The notes: generated by a model not told the origin, from the letters alone. A stretch of DNA of 64,000 bases from Clostridium frigidicarnis (GCF_900111985.1 NZ_FOKI01000006.1:1-64000); one strand, 5' to 3'. Shown: positions 54,548 to 64,000, counted from the first letter of the stretch. Made by a program: numbers and translations.

Positions 54548-55357
54548 TTAATCTTCACAAATTCCAGCCTTTTTGTAAAGCTCATAAAAATGATGTGTAG
54601 GTCCTACTCCGTTACCAAGTTTAAATCCATTTTTTATTGCAATTGTAATATATCTTTTAGCGTCTTTTACACTTTCTCTTATTCCCATACCTTTTGCTAG
54701 ATTTGCAGCTATAGTTGATGATAATGTGCAACCTGTTCCATGAGTATGTATTGTATTAACTCTTTCTCCTTCTAAATACATGAAATTTTCTCCATCATAT
54801 AATAAATCTGTGGCTTCATTTTCTAAGTGTCCACCTTTTACTAACACATATTTAGGTCCAAGATCCTTTAATTTTACAGCAGCTTCTTTCATCTCTTCTA
54901 CTGTGGTTATCTTTCCACCTAAAATTTCCTCTGCTTCAGGTAAATTTGGAGTTATTAGTGTTGCTAATGGTATTAATTCCTTTATTAATGTTTCTTTTGC
55001 ATCTTGTGATAATAATCTAAATCCACTTTTTGATACCATAACTGGGTCTAAAACAATTGGCGGAAGATTATCTACGTTTCTTAATGCTTCTCCAATGGCT
55101 TTAATAGACTCTATTTTAGATACCATTCCAATCTTAACACTATCTACTCTTATATCATCAAAAATCACTTTTATTTGAGCTTTTATAATCTCTGGTGAAA
55201 TATCTTGTATATCAAAAACTCCCATAGTATTTTGTGCTGTTATGGCTGTGATTACACTCATGCCATAGACTCCATTTGCTGCAAATGCCTTTAGATCTGC
55301 TTGAATTCCTGCTCCCCCACAAGAATCTGATCCTGCAATTGTTAATGCTCTTTTCAT
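54548..55357 (-). CDS. thiD: Hydroxymethylpyrimidine (phosphate) kinase
   Basis: A 269-residue ribokinase-fold enzyme that phosphorylates HMP and HMP-phosphate in thiamine synthesis. Motifs: IAGSDSCGGAGIQADLKAF (about 7-25), VLVKGGHLENEATDLLYD and the active-site loop THGTGCTLSSTIAANLA with the catalytic Asp/Cys region (about 205-221). The ATG at 55357 follows GGGAGGA; an ATG six codons earlier lies in front of that site. It is directly under a TPP riboswitch and is the only thi gene in the window, so it may serve salvage of HMP. Confidence 0.94.
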   Translation of the reverse strand: MKRALTIAGSDSCGGAGIQADLKAFAANGVYGMSVITAITAQNTMGVFDIQDISPEIIKAQIKVIFDDIRVDSVKIGMVSKIESIKAIGEALRNVDNLPPIVLDPVMVSKSGFRLLSQDAKETLIKELIPLATLITPNLPEAEEILGGKITTVEEMKEAAVKLKDLGPKYVLVKGGHLENEATDLLYDGENFMYLEGERVNTIHTHGTGCTLSSTIAANLAKGMGIRESVKDAKRYITIAIKNGFKLGNGVGPTHHFYELYKKAGICED

Positions 55358-55496
55358 TTTTAATTCCTCCCACATTTAACTATTCTATACTAAATTAAAA
55401 ATCTAAATCTTAATCAAGTAATTTAAAGACTTATCTTTTTATCCCTCACTTATTAAAAATAAGAGTAACTATCTATAAAATATTAAATAAATTATA

Positions 55497-55636
55497 ATAA
55501 AAAAAGTGTAGCTGAAAGCTACACTGTGTAAATCAAAGTATACTTCCCTACGGTGGTACTAACCACATCAGGTTTTAAGAGTCTAAGAAGTCATTTCTTC
55601 TATTCTCAGCTATAAATAATAGCTCCTCTAGTAATT
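55497..55636 (-). ncRNA. TPP riboswitch with terminator
   Basis: On the minus strand the THI-box parts occur in order: GGAGCT start, CTGAGA, AACCTGATGTGGTTAGTAC and CACCGTAGGGAAGT (aptamer about 55541-55632). A stem AGTGTAGCT/AGCTACACT (55525-55505) with seven T follows. Thiamine pyrophosphate binding should favour the terminator and shut off thiD. Confidence 0.95.
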
Positions 55637-55929
55637 TATTCTATATTTAATTTCAATTTTATTATATACCATACTATAAAGATTTTGCAAATGAAGTGAT
55701 TTTTAAAATTTATAAAAATAACATACATTTTTTAAATTTACATCTTATTTTCTTAAGTAAGGTTATTATAAGTTCATATTTTCTTAGTTTTAACTTCAAA
55801 ATCTAGCAATTAACGCTCTTACACCCGAGGTAATTTTCAGAAAATTACTACTAAAGGGTTTACTATTACTTATTTTAATCCTATAATTTTATTATAATTA
55901 AAATTTTTCAAACATAGGGGGATTAAGTT
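55637..55929. other. Divergent region between the thiD leader and the aminopeptidase gene
   Basis: AT-rich. TATAAT-like boxes near 55880-55900 may belong to the aminopeptidase promoter, but no matching -35 box is convincing. Confidence 0.3.
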
Positions 55930-57708
55930 ATGACAATAAATGAAAGAATCGAAGCCTTAAGGGGTTTAATGAAAAAACATAATGTACATGCTTTTATTAT
56001 TCCAAGTTGTGATAATCATCAAGGTGAATATGTAGGAGATTATTTTAAATCTAGAACATGGATATCAGGATTTACTGGTTCTGCCGGTACAGCAGTTATA
56101 ACATTAAATAAATCTGGTTTATGGACAGATGGTAGATACCATATACAAGCTGCTCATCAATTACAAGGAAGCGAAGTTGAACTTTTTAAAGATGGCCTAC
56201 CAGGAGTTAAATCCTACACTGAATTCATTAAGTATGAATTAAAACCTGGTGAAAGAGTTGCTTTTAATGGAAAGGTTTTCTCTGTTAATTCTTTAAAATC
56301 TCTTCAATGTACCCTTGAAGATACTAATATTGAAATAGTTCCTGAAGAAGATTTAATAGATTTAATTTGGAAAGATAGACCTTCTATTCCTAAAGATAAA
56401 ATTTTTATTCATGATGTTAAATTTGCTGGTAAAAGCAGAGTTGAAAAAATAAAAGAAGTTAGAGATGAAATGGCTAAGCACAAAGCTACTGCTTATGTTT
56501 TTGCTTCTTTAGAAGATATTATATGGCTTACAAATTTAAGAGGAAACGATGTTCATAATAATCCATTCTTCTTATCTTATGTTTTAGTTACTACTAATTC
56601 TTGTACATTATATATAGATAAAGATAAAGTAGACGACGTTACTAAAAATGCTTTAAGCAATGATGGTGTATCTATAAAAAATTATGATGATATAGCTGAA
56701 GACTTAAAAAATCTTAATGATACTGATAAGGTTATATATGATCCCTCAAGACTAAATGTTTGGTTAAAGAGTGCTATTAAAAGCACTATAAAAGTGTGTG
56801 AAATGAGAGATGTAACTACAAATTTAAAGGCTATAAAAAATCCTATAGAAATAGAAAATATAATGAAATCTCAAGTTAGAGATGGTGTGGCCATGGTTAA
56901 ATTTAACAAATGGTTAAATGACACTATAGGTAAAGAAACAATAACTGAAATATCTGCTTCTGATAAATTAGAAGAAATAAGAGCTCAAGGTGAAAATTAC
57001 ATGGGATTAAGCTTTGACACTATAGCTGGTTATAAAGAAAATGCTGCAATGATGCATTATTGTGCAACTAAAGATAACTTTGCTACACTTAAGCCTGAAC
57101 ACTTCTTCTTAGTAGACTCAGGTGCTCATTATTTAGATGGTACTACTGATATAACAAGAACATTTGCTTTAGGTAAGTTTACTGATGAGGAAATGGAAGA
57201 TTATACTTTAGTTCTTAAAGGTAATATAGCATTATCTAGAGCTATATTCTTAAATGAAGCAATAGGTACTAGCCTTGATGTATTAGCTAGAAGACCATTA
57301 TGGGAAAAAGGACTTGACTATAAATGTGGTACAGGTCATGGTGTTGGATTCTTCTCTACTGTACATGAAGGACCTCATCAAATAAGAAAAAATGTAGTTG
57401 ATGTATTATTAAGACCTGGTATGGTGGTTACTAATGAACCTGGTGTTTATAAAGAAGGTAAGCATGGTATAAGAATAGAAAATGACTTATTAATTGAAAA
57501 AGCATTTGATACTGATTGTGGTACTTTCCTTAAATTTAGGGCAATCACATTCTGTCCAATAGACCTTAAGCCAGTAAAAAAAGAGCTTCTTTATTCTGAA
57601 GAAATTCAATGGTTAAATGACTATCATAAAGAAGTTTTTGATAGATTATCTCCATATTTAAATGAAGAAGAAACTGCTTGGTTAAAAGAAGCTACTAGAA
57701 GCATTTAA
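55930..57708 (+). CDS. Xaa-Pro aminopeptidase, M24 family
   Basis: A 592-residue enzyme with two creatinase-like N-terminal domains (about 5-130 and 150-300) and a C-terminal pita-bread metallopeptidase domain (about 310-540). Metal ligands are the Asp pair in LVDSGAHYLDGTTDITRTF, the His in GTGHGVGF and the Glu pair in NEPGVYKEGKHGIRIEND. Length and C-terminal tail fit the large APP group. It removes N-terminal residues before proline in the cytosol. GGGGG precedes the ATG. It is a single gene. Confidence 0.93.
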   Translation: MTINERIEALRGLMKKHNVHAFIIPSCDNHQGEYVGDYFKSRTWISGFTGSAGTAVITLNKSGLWTDGRYHIQAAHQLQGSEVELFKDGLPGVKSYTEFIKYELKPGERVAFNGKVFSVNSLKSLQCTLEDTNIEIVPEEDLIDLIWKDRPSIPKDKIFIHDVKFAGKSRVEKIKEVRDEMAKHKATAYVFASLEDIIWLTNLRGNDVHNNPFFLSYVLVTTNSCTLYIDKDKVDDVTKNALSNDGVSIKNYDDIAEDLKNLNDTDKVIYDPSRLNVWLKSAIKSTIKVCEMRDVTTNLKAIKNPIEIENIMKSQVRDGVAMVKFNKWLNDTIGKETITEISASDKLEEIRAQGENYMGLSFDTIAGYKENAAMMHYCATKDNFATLKPEHFFLVDSGAHYLDGTTDITRTFALGKFTDEEMEDYTLVLKGNIALSRAIFLNEAIGTSLDVLARRPLWEKGLDYKCGTGHGVGFFSTVHEGPHQIRKNVVDVLLRPGMVVTNEPGVYKEGKHGIRIENDLLIEKAFDTDCGTFLKFRAITFCPIDLKPVKKELLYSEEIQWLNDYHKEVFDRLSPYLNEEETAWLKEATRSI

Positions 57709-57801
57709 TAAAGTTACAATTTACAAACTGATTTTAATTTGTTATTTTTTATGTGTAAATAGACATTTTAAAATTTAATTTTATAAAATAGTTAATACTG
57801 T

Positions 57802-57854
57802 AACGGACTGTATATATTTTTGTGTAGAACAAACTTGTATACAGTCCGTTTTAT
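57802..57854 (+). terminator. Terminator of the aminopeptidase gene
   Basis: AACGGACTGTATA (57802-57814) pairs with TATACAGTCCGTT (57838-57850), then TTTAT. Confidence 0.82.
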
Positions 57855-57948
57855 CATAGAAGTAATAAAGGGTGTTACAAATCATAAGATAAAAAATGAG
57901 CTATCCCCCTTAAAAATTATTTTCTAAGATAGCATAGTCTATTTTATA

Positions 57949-58022
57949 TTAAGGCACATTCAAAAAAATAACAAGTCAGTATAATAGTATATTTTACTTG
58001 TTATTTTCTTTCATGTGCCTAA
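57949..58022. repeat. Family A repeat, full copy
   Basis: TTAAGGCACATTCAAAAAAA through TAACAAGTCAGTATAATAGT to TTGTTATTTTCTTTCATGTG, closing CCTAA. The arms are nearly complementary. It lies 13 bases after the chemoreceptor stop. Confidence 0.88.
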
Positions 58023-58035
58023 AATAAATTTTAGT

Positions 58036-60105
58036 TTATTTTAATGTAAATTTATTTAATCCTTCTCTTACATTATGTGAGACATCCTGAAGATTGTTGG
58101 AAAGTTTACTCATATCTGTTATTACATTTTCAAGCTCACTTGCTAAGGAAACTATTTCTTCAGAAGATGCTGATACTTCTTCTGAAACAGCAGATACTTC
58201 CTCAACCATTCTAAATATTTCGCTATTTTTATTTTCTATGTCATTGATTTCTACATTTATTGTATCAATTTTGGGAAGTACTGAATTTAAATTATTATTT
58301 ATTTTCAAAAACATATCAGCACCCTTATTCATATCAGTAATTTGATATTCTATTGTAGAATTAACATCCTCAGACTCTACTGAAATATTTTTCATTAATA
58401 TCACATTTTCATTTACGATTTTTTCTATTTCATTTGAAGCATTTCTGCTTTCCTCTGCTAACTTTCTAACCTCTTCTGCTACAACTGCAAAGCCTTTTCC
58501 TGCTTCTCCTGCTCTAGCCGCCTCTATAGATGCATTTAAAGCTAGAAGATTTGTCTGTTCTGTTATCCCATTTATAAGCTCTATTATTTCTGCAATCTTT
58601 AAAATACTTTGTCCTAATGTATTAATCTTAACATTAAAACCTTGCATTTTTAAAGTTACATCATCTGAACTTGAAACTATTCCTTCCATTATTTTTTTAT
58701 TCTCATCATTGACAGACTTTATTTCTACTGTATCATTATTTAATTCACTTATGTTGTCTACAACTTTGCTAATTCCTTCACTGAAATTACTTAATAATGC
58801 ATTTATATTCATTAAATTATTCGCCTGCATTCCAGCCCCTTTTGCAACATCCTCTACTGAAATTAAAACTCTATTTGAAGAATCACTAACCACTGAAGAT
58901 ACATTGTTTATGTTCTTAATTTCATCTTCTAAAGTATATGTACTTTCTTTTAACCTATATATCATTCCACTTATTGACTCTTTTGTTTTATATGCACTTT
59001 TTGCTATGTCTCCGATCTCATCATTTCTATTTAATAAAGTGTCATCTATATTTACATTTAAATTACCATTACCCATTTCCTCTAAAACATATGTAATACT
59101 TAATATTACTTTCTTTATTTTCTTCCCTACAAATCTCCATATAAATATTAATACTAAAGTTGCAATAATAGTTATTAAAGATATTATTAAAATAGTTTTC
59201 TTTGCTCCTTGGAACATCTCTTTTTTATTTATCATAGAAACAATTGTAATTGGAAAATTGTTTTTATCAACTTTTTTACTCAATGTTTCATATTTTTCAC
59301 CATTTCTTGAAATTTGCAAACTACCTGATAAAAGCTTTTCTATGTCTATATCTTTTAAGTCAGTTTCATCTAATTTTTTACTTGTATCATTATTTGAACT
59401 GTCTGCTATAATATATCCTTCTTTGCTTATTATAAATACTTCTCCACTGTTTCCTGTTTTATAATCCTCTGCAATTGACACTATTGAATCTAAGGATATT
59501 CCTAAATTAAAAACTCCTATTACTTCTCCATTTATCTTAAATGCTTTTGTTGCAGCTAATGATAAACTTCCATTTGTTGTGGTAAATATATTATAAACTA
59601 CATCACCAGAATTCAAAGCATTTTTATACCAATCTCTAGTTCTTGGATCATAATTATCTTTTCTATCCTCTGATGGATATTGAACATATCCCCCATTTTT
59701 TTCTGATGCAAAACTTATAGTTTTTATTGATAGATTAGCTTCTTCAAATGCCTTAAAATAATTATATAAAGAAGCTTCAAATTCTCCATTACTCTCTGGA
59801 GTCATTTTAATGGAACCATTCTCCCCTGTTTTATCTACATATGTGGTAATACTATTATCTTTAAGATCTAAAGCATTTTTTGACGGTGTAAGTACATTTA
59901 AACTTCCTTCTATAGTCTTAAAGTATTCATTTAAATATGATGACAAATTAGTGCTGTATTTATTTGCATTTTCTGAAAAATTAACATAATTGTCTTTTAA
60001 AATCATATAAAAAATTGATACTGCTAGCACACACATACATACTAAAGTTATACCTATGGATAATATTCCTGTCTTTTTTACAACTGATGTATTGTTTTTT
60101 TTCAT
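58036..60105 (-). CDS. Methyl-accepting chemotaxis protein, dCache type
   Basis: A 689-residue receptor. A first membrane helix (about 12-34) and a second (about 302-324) flank an outside sensor of about 265 residues, dCache in size, with the usual [13 protein letters not shown] and [24 protein letters not shown] domain (about 325-380) and the signalling hairpin with [20 protein letters not shown] follow. dCache domains often bind amino acids or amines; the ligand is not readable. AGAGGTG precedes the ATG. It is a single gene directly followed by a Family A repeat. Confidence 0.95.
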   Translation of the reverse strand: MKKNNTSVVKKTGILSIGITLVCMCVLAVSIFYMILKDNYVNFSENANKYSTNLSSYLNEYFKTIEGSLNVLTPSKNALDLKDNSITTYVDKTGENGSIKMTPESNGEFEASLYNYFKAFEEANLSIKTISFASEKNGGYVQYPSEDRKDNYDPRTRDWYKNALNSGDVVYNIFTTTNGSLSLAATKAFKINGEVIGVFNLGISLDSIVSIAEDYKTGNSGEVFIISKEGYIIADSSNNDTSKKLDETDLKDIDIEKLLSGSLQISRNGEKYETLSKKVDKNNFPITIVSMINKKEMFQGAKKTILIISLITIIATLVLIFIWRFVGKKIKKVILSITYVLEEMGNGNLNVNIDDTLLNRNDEIGDIAKSAYKTKESISGMIYRLKESTYTLEDEIKNINNVSSVVSDSSNRVLISVEDVAKGAGMQANNLMNINALLSNFSEGISKVVDNISELNNDTVEIKSVNDENKKIMEGIVSSSDDVTLKMQGFNVKINTLGQSILKIAEIIELINGITEQTNLLALNASIEAARAGEAGKGFAVVAEEVRKLAEESRNASNEIEKIVNENVILMKNISVESEDVNSTIEYQITDMNKGADMFLKINNNLNSVLPKIDTINVEINDIENKNSEIFRMVEEVSAVSEEVSASSEEIVSLASELENVITDMSKLSNNLQDVSHNVREGLNKFTLK

Positions 60106-60343
60106 TGTAACACCTCTTCTGCATATACTTTCTGTTCATTAAATATATCGTTACAATTCATAAATTCTTAACATTTTTCTGTAACGATTACATCCTCTAT
60201 ATTTTTAATGCTATATCCTCAAATATAAGCTGTATATATTATACAATCAATATTAGGATATAAATAGAAACTTTTATGAGGTAGATAAACATACTAGCCC
60301 TGATAATCCTTTAAATTTAAAAAATTTCCCTACTACAAAATTT
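60106..60343. other. Upstream region of the dCache receptor
   Basis: Must carry the receptor promoter on the minus strand. I see AT-rich DNA only. Confidence 0.3.
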
Positions 60344-60388
60344 AAAACCATGAAATTATTTAAAAATAAATTAATTTCATGATTTTAA
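60344..60388 (-). terminator. Terminator after the DUF2087 regulator
   Basis: AAAACCATGAAATTA (60344-60358) pairs with TAATTTCATGATTTT (60372-60386), one mismatch, with a T-rich minus-strand tail. Confidence 0.75.
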
Positions 60389-60400
60389 AATTTTTAATAG

Positions 60401-61171
60401 CTATTCTTTTACCCAATATTTACTACAATCATTAGCTCTTTCTAAAAAACCATATTCCACCATAGCTCTTCTTAGAGTAGCATAATCACTATATATTCTT
60501 TCTAAAATCCTATTTATTTCTTTTTCAGAATAAGACTTACCTCTTGCGAAATTCTTTGTTATTTCTTCTAAAACTATAATTTTTCTCTTTTCTTTTGATG
60601 GATAAGTTTTCAACCCACCATTTTCATCCATATAATTGCTTATAATAGTTTCTTTTTCCTTATCAGTTATATTAAACCTATCGTCTAATGTTGTAGCAGT
60701 TTTATGAGCATCACATATTACTTCTTTATCCATTTTATTTATATTCTTCTTTGTACCTTTTGAAAGAAGTTCCATCATGGTTAGAAACAACTTAGCTTGC
60801 TTTTCTTTTTCTCTTAATTTATATCTATGGTTTCTTATTGTGGATTGAGCGAGCCCCAACTTACTAGCAATTTCCTTATCACTTATACCATGAGAAAAAA
60901 GTGTTATAAGCTGCCTCTGCACATCAGAAACCCCAGTAAAGCTTGAATTCATACTTAGTAAATATTCAAGGATTGAACCATGTTTTTCTTCAATATGGAT
61001 TTTTGTAGCCATTTTAGCATCATATAAAACTGAATCAGCTTCATATATTTTTCCTATTATAAATTTCTCTTTACATATAAGACACTGAATACATTCCTCA
61101 TCCTCTATATATCCTTTTTTCACTTCTTCTATAGATGCATCCCAAAACAATTCATTTGATTTACCTTCCAT
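60401..61171 (-). CDS. DUF2087-domain regulator with zinc finger and LuxR-like helix-turn-helix
   Basis: The 256-residue protein has three parts. The N-terminal part (about 1-70) contains CIQCLICKEKF and KIHIEEKHG, a probable C2H2-like zinc site. Next, SHGISDKEIASKLGLAQSTI with RNHRYKLREKEKQAK (about 93-128) is a LuxR/sigma-like helix-turn-helix. The C-terminal part (about 170-256; TYPSKEKRKIIVLEEITKNF, GKSYSEKEINRIL, LRRAMVEYGFLER) is a DUF2087 domain, as in several Firmicute regulators. AAGGGG precedes the ATG. It is a single gene; targets unknown. Confidence 0.85.
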   Translation of the reverse strand: MEGKSNELFWDASIEEVKKGYIEDEECIQCLICKEKFIIGKIYEADSVLYDAKMATKIHIEEKHGSILEYLLSMNSSFTGVSDVQRQLITLFSHGISDKEIASKLGLAQSTIRNHRYKLREKEKQAKLFLTMMELLSKGTKKNINKMDKEVICDAHKTATTLDDRFNITDKEKETIISNYMDENGGLKTYPSKEKRKIIVLEEITKNFARGKSYSEKEINRILERIYSDYATLRRAMVEYGFLERANDCSKYWVKE

Positions 61172-61465
61172 TAATATACCCCTTTCTTTCTATAAATTGC
61201 AAAACTCACAAAATCATTTCCATATTCTTATTATATAATCAAATATAATTTTTGTCTATATATACATAAACATATATATTAAAAATCTATATCATCCATA
61301 ACGCTATATAGATATAACTATTTCACAACTACTACAATATCTTTGTTTTTAATTTAATTGTTTTACATTATTCAATTATTGAACATTATAGGTGTACAAT
61401 CCCACCTATAATTTTTTTAGGCTATATTCCAACACTATTCTAAAACATATCCTTATTAAAAAATA
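61172..61465. other. Intergenic DNA upstream of the DUF2087 regulator
   Basis: AT-rich with short repeats of TATATA (61255-61320). The regulator promoter should be here. No structured RNA is recognised. Confidence 0.3.
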
Positions 61466-61512
61466 AAAGCTATGAAATATAGGGCTTTATTCCCTTAATT
61501 CCATAGCTTTGT
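61466..61512 (-). terminator. Terminator of the folate operon
   Basis: AAAGCTATG (61466-61474) pairs with CATAGCTTT (61502-61510) and inner AAT with ATT; the minus-strand tail is TTATTTTTTAAT. It is about 165 bases past the folBK stop. Confidence 0.7.
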
Positions 61513-61629
61513 AACTTTATATCCTATTTAATTTTATAGACTAAACCTTTGTATAGCCCTTTTATTTATGCTAGAACTTTTTTTCTCATATACAATCTAA
61601 AACTAATTTCTTCAACAAGAGTAAATAAA

Positions 61630-61657
61630 CTGCTTGTTATTTTCTTTCATGTTCTAA
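61630..61657. repeat. Family A repeat, right arm only
   Basis: CTGCTTGTTATTTTCTTTCA then TGTTCTAA matches the right arm of the family; the left arm is missing. Confidence 0.55.
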
Positions 61658-61677
61658 TCCTTATACTAATTAAAATA

Positions 61678-62502
61678 TTATTTATTTTCTAACTCAGCTT
61701 TAATATCTATAATTCTTTTATTAAGTACTGGATGCATTAAATATGGTGATATATTGCTTAATGGCTCAAGCACAAACATTCTTTCCTGAATTCTTGGATG
61801 TGGTATTATGGTTTTCTCTGAACCTATAATTAAATCATCATAAAATAATATATCTAAATCTATAGTTCTAGGACCCCATTTTATAATTCTTTCTCTTTTT
61901 AAATCTTTCTCACACTGAAGTAAAAAATCCATAAGCTCATCTGGAGTTAAAATTGTTTTAACCATGCAAACTGAATTTAAAAATTCATCTTGATCTGTAT
62001 AACCCCAAGGTTCTGTTTTTAAAAATGGTGCTACTTTAATAACCTTAGTATGTTCACAATTTATCATTTCTAATGCATTGTTTAAATTTTCTTCTTTATT
62101 TCCCATATTAGAACCTAGTGCTATATATGATATATGCCAAGCTCTTTCAATACATACCTCTACATAGTCTAGAGGTCTTCCAATAGGTGCCCAAGGTTTT
62201 TTAATTGATACTTTAACTTTATCTATAAAATCATATTCTTTTAATATAAATTCTGCTAAAGCTTCAGTAGCTTCCTCTATTAAATCATAACTTTTCTTTT
62301 TAAACTCTTCTTCTACTTTATGACTTAGCTCTCCATAGTGTACTGATTTCGTTAAATCTCCAGTCTTTCCAGCTTCTCTAAGAGATAAAAATAATTCCAT
62401 AGTTATTAAAAATTTTTGTCCTAATACCTTTTCTTCTTTGAAAACTCCATGATTTGCATATACTTCTAAATCTTTTACTAATATTCTATCTATACCTGCC
62501 AT
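61678..62502 (-). CDS. folK: Bifunctional dihydroneopterin aldolase / HPPK
   Basis: A 274-residue fusion. Residues 1-118 are FolB, dihydroneopterin aldolase (VYANHGVFKEEKVLGQKF with the catalytic Glu and the C-terminal KVSIKKPWAP). Residues about 128-274 are FolK, the pyrophosphokinase (SYIALGSNMGNKEENLNNAL, and GPRTIDLDILFYDD with the two Mg-binding Asp). The two enzymes act in sequence, giving hydroxymethyl-dihydropterin and then its diphosphate. AAGGAGA precedes the ATG. It begins three bases after folP. Confidence 0.94.
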   Translation of the reverse strand: MAGIDRILVKDLEVYANHGVFKEEKVLGQKFLITMELFLSLREAGKTGDLTKSVHYGELSHKVEEEFKKKSYDLIEEATEALAEFILKEYDFIDKVKVSIKKPWAPIGRPLDYVEVCIERAWHISYIALGSNMGNKEENLNNALEMINCEHTKVIKVAPFLKTEPWGYTDQDEFLNSVCMVKTILTPDELMDFLLQCEKDLKRERIIKWGPRTIDLDILFYDDLIIGSEKTIIPHPRIQERMFVLEPLSNISPYLMHPVLNKRIIDIKAELENK

Positions 62503-62505
62503 TTC

Positions 62506-63336
62506 TTATCTCCTTACCATAGCATCAGTCATTAAACATACTCTTTTGTTTTCCTTTACATCATGAACCCTTACAAAATCGCACCCCTTCATTATTCCAA
62601 GGGTTGTTGTTGCTAAAGTTCCCTCACCCCTTTCCTTAGGTGGTAAATTTAATGTAGTACCTATCATTGATTTTCTTGAGGTTCCAAGAAGCCATGAATA
62701 GCCTAGTTCATTTAATTTTTCTAGTTTATTCATTGTCTCTAGATTTTCTTCATAATCTTTTGCAAAACCAATACCTGGATCTAATATAATATTTTCATTT
62801 CTAACTCCAGCATTCTTTGCAATTTCTATACTTTCTCTAAGATCATTTAATATATCTTCCATTAAATTCTTATAATTTCTATCTTCTCTATTATGCATTA
62901 TGCAACAAGGCACATCATATTCAGCTGCAATTTTTGCAATATCCTTATCTTTTTTAAATCCCCAAACATCATTTATCATATTTGCCCCTGCTTCAATTGC
63001 TTTTTTTGCAACTTCTGCTTTGTATGTATCTATAGATATTGGTATATGAGGAAACTCTTTTCTTAATGCTTTTATTACAGGCACAACTCTTTTTAATTCT
63101 TCTTCCTCATCAACTGGAGTATGAGTAGGTCTTGTAGATTCCCCCCCAACATCTATTATGTCAACGCCCTCATCTATCATTTCCCCTGCATGTTTTACTG
63201 CTCTATCTATATTATCAAAATCCCCTCCATCTGAGAATGAATCTGGGGTTACATTTAATATTCCCATGACATAAGTTCTTTCACCTAATATAAACTCTTT
63301 TTCCCCTATGTTTAATAATATTTTATCTCTAAACAT
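62506..63336 (-). CDS. folP: Dihydropteroate synthase
   Basis: A 276-residue TIM-barrel enzyme that joins the pterin diphosphate to p-aminobenzoate; it is the sulfonamide target. Motifs: MGILNVTPDSFSDGG (about 24-38), DVGGESTRP (about 62-70) and DPGIGFAKD (about 185-193), with RVHDVKE near the end. AGGAGTGA precedes the ATG. Co-transcribed with folBK and the HD protein. Confidence 0.96.
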   Translation of the reverse strand: MFRDKILLNIGEKEFILGERTYVMGILNVTPDSFSDGGDFDNIDRAVKHAGEMIDEGVDIIDVGGESTRPTHTPVDEEEELKRVVPVIKALRKEFPHIPISIDTYKAEVAKKAIEAGANMINDVWGFKKDKDIAKIAAEYDVPCCIMHNREDRNYKNLMEDILNDLRESIEIAKNAGVRNENIILDPGIGFAKDYEENLETMNKLEKLNELGYSWLLGTSRKSMIGTTLNLPPKERGEGTLATTTLGIMKGCDFVRVHDVKENKRVCLMTDAMVRR

Positions 63337-63350
63337 TTAATCACTCCTAA

Positions 63351-63839
63351 TTAATAAGTTATATAAACATTCTTTTTCTCATCATCCCAATTACATTTTT
63401 TAATTGCCTTACAACTAAAACATCCTCTTGACATTTTGTCGCTTCTATAAATTATATTTTCAATAGACGATTCATCTGATATAAAATTTCTATGATTTAA
63501 TATACCTCTTAATATAATTTCAATTTCCTCTTTATTAAATCCACTTTGTTCTAATATAGGAATAGCTAATTCACAACTTGCCTTATGATGAGGTATACCC
63601 TCTTTGTATTGTTTAAACCTTCCTATATCGTGCAATAAACCTATAGCATATATTACGTCCTTGCTATAAGATAATTTTTTTTCTAATGAGATTATATATG
63701 CTATCCTAGCAACATCTAAGAAATGTTTAAGGTCATGTGTACAAAACTCTCTATCTTTTTCACAATCCTCTATTTCCTTTAGATAACTTATATAATCTTT
63801 ATTATTTAATATTAAATTTATTTTGTCCTGTACTTTCAT
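63351..63839 (-). CDS. HD-domain protein of the folate operon
   Basis: A 162-residue HD/HDIG-type metal phosphohydrolase. First His in THDLKHFLDVARIAY (about 34-48), the HD pair in GLLHDIGRFKQY (about 88-99) and PHHKASCELA after it; GILNHRN supplies the last ligand. A C-terminal CFSCKAIKKCNW Cys cluster is unusual. It precedes folP by 14 bases, a position where many clostridia have an HD protein next to folE or folP. It may act on a pterin triphosphate-type substrate (a possible dihydroneopterin triphosphate phosphatase), but that is inference. GGATGGGAG precedes the ATG. Confidence 0.85.
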   Translation of the reverse strand: MKVQDKINLILNNKDYISYLKEIEDCEKDREFCTHDLKHFLDVARIAYIISLEKKLSYSKDVIYAIGLLHDIGRFKQYKEGIPHHKASCELAIPILEQSGFNKEEIEIILRGILNHRNFISDESSIENIIYRSDKMSRGCFSCKAIKKCNWDDEKKNVYITY

Positions 63840-63879
63840 AGACTTTAACTCCCATCCTTATAAAAAAAGCTACGACCTT

Positions 63880-64000
63880 TTTTAATTGACAATTGAGAAT
63901 TTAAAATTGACGATTCAGGTTGAAAATCACAGATTTTCTTTAATTACATTTTTTAATTTTAGAAATCTTACTGAGAAGACTTCATCCTTCATTCTCAATT
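63880..64000. repeat. Family B dispersed repeat, right-edge copy
   Basis: GGTTGAAAATCACAGATTTTC (hairpin) and then ATTTTAGAAATCTTACTGAG, AAGACTTCATC (63956-63986), as in the glnS leader copy. The low-complexity AATTGACAATTGAGAATT and AAAATTGACG precede it. It is upstream of the folate operon and is cut by the window end. Confidence 0.55.

Noticed and set aside
58709-59464. 251-residue plus-strand open frame
   Set aside because: It lies wholly antisense to the well-supported dCache chemoreceptor gene, has no ribosome site and a low-complexity hydrophobic translation.
1-64000. CRISPR arrays, tRNA or rRNA genes, prophage
   Set aside because: No regularly spaced repeats, cloverleaf sequences, rRNA motifs or phage structural genes were seen. 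The dispersed repeats are scattered between genes and not arrayed.

Overview
This is a very AT-rich, low-GC Gram-positive chromosomal segment. It carries AGGAGG ribosome sites, T-box leaders ahead of three aminoacyl-tRNA synthetase genes, DegV, PepF, DUF2089 and DUF606 families, and many strong stem-loop terminators. The gene set points to Clostridium sensu stricto, most likely C. perfringens or a close relative; that species call is recognition, not a database result. I see no rRNA, tRNA, CRISPR array, prophage or intact insertion sequence. Gene order and composition look like ordinary core chromosome with some accessory cassettes.

Layout. 1-3.4 kb: the end of an unrecognised gene, a solitary AmrS-like radical SAM enzyme and a chemoreceptor. 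3.7-10.9 kb: a tight three-gene unit with a 1627-residue multidomain protein (HD, helical repeats, nucleotidyltransferase, GNAT-like, phosphoribosyltransferase-like), a lactate/malate dehydrogenase-like protein and an Fe-S flavoprotein-like protein. It is the best candidate for an undescribed system. 11.3-20 kb: a cysteine-rich protein, a CwlO/3D-type secreted wall protein, tyrS with a Tyr T-box, a small monooxygenase, pepF and an unknown secreted protein. 20.3-28.1 kb: an Xre/membrane-protein pair with three phased operators, a Bce-type two-component and ABC module, and an ABC transporter with its TetR regulator behind two operators. 28.3-34 kb: an alr-mocR pair and glnS with a Gln T-box. 34.2-42.3 kb: a secreted helical protein, an SPFH/zinc-ribbon membrane operon resembling Bacillus ydjGHI, degV, an acetyltransferase-ROK-HAD operon and a DUF3795 protein. 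42.5-50 kb: gltX with a Glu T-box, a PAS-GGDEF cyclase, a DUF2089 regulator operon, a patatin, paired DUF606 transporters and a Crp/Fnr regulator. 50-64 kb: a SWIM-SNF2 helicase, a LURP-one-like protein, thiD under a TPP riboswitch, an M24 aminopeptidase, a dCache chemoreceptor, a DUF2087 regulator and folate genes (HD protein, folP, folB-folK).

Two dispersed repeat families run through the intergenic DNA. Family A is a MITE-like inverted repeat with ends GGCACATTCAAAAAAATAAC and GTTATTTTCTTTCATGTGCC; eleven full or partial copies lie between 15.9 and 61.7 kb, often against the stop codons of genes. Family B shares an ATTTTAGAAATCTTC core and sits between the T-box terminator and the start codon of both tyrS and glnS, with another copy at the right edge. 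The annotated starts are my choices from ribosome-site spacing; several are TTG.
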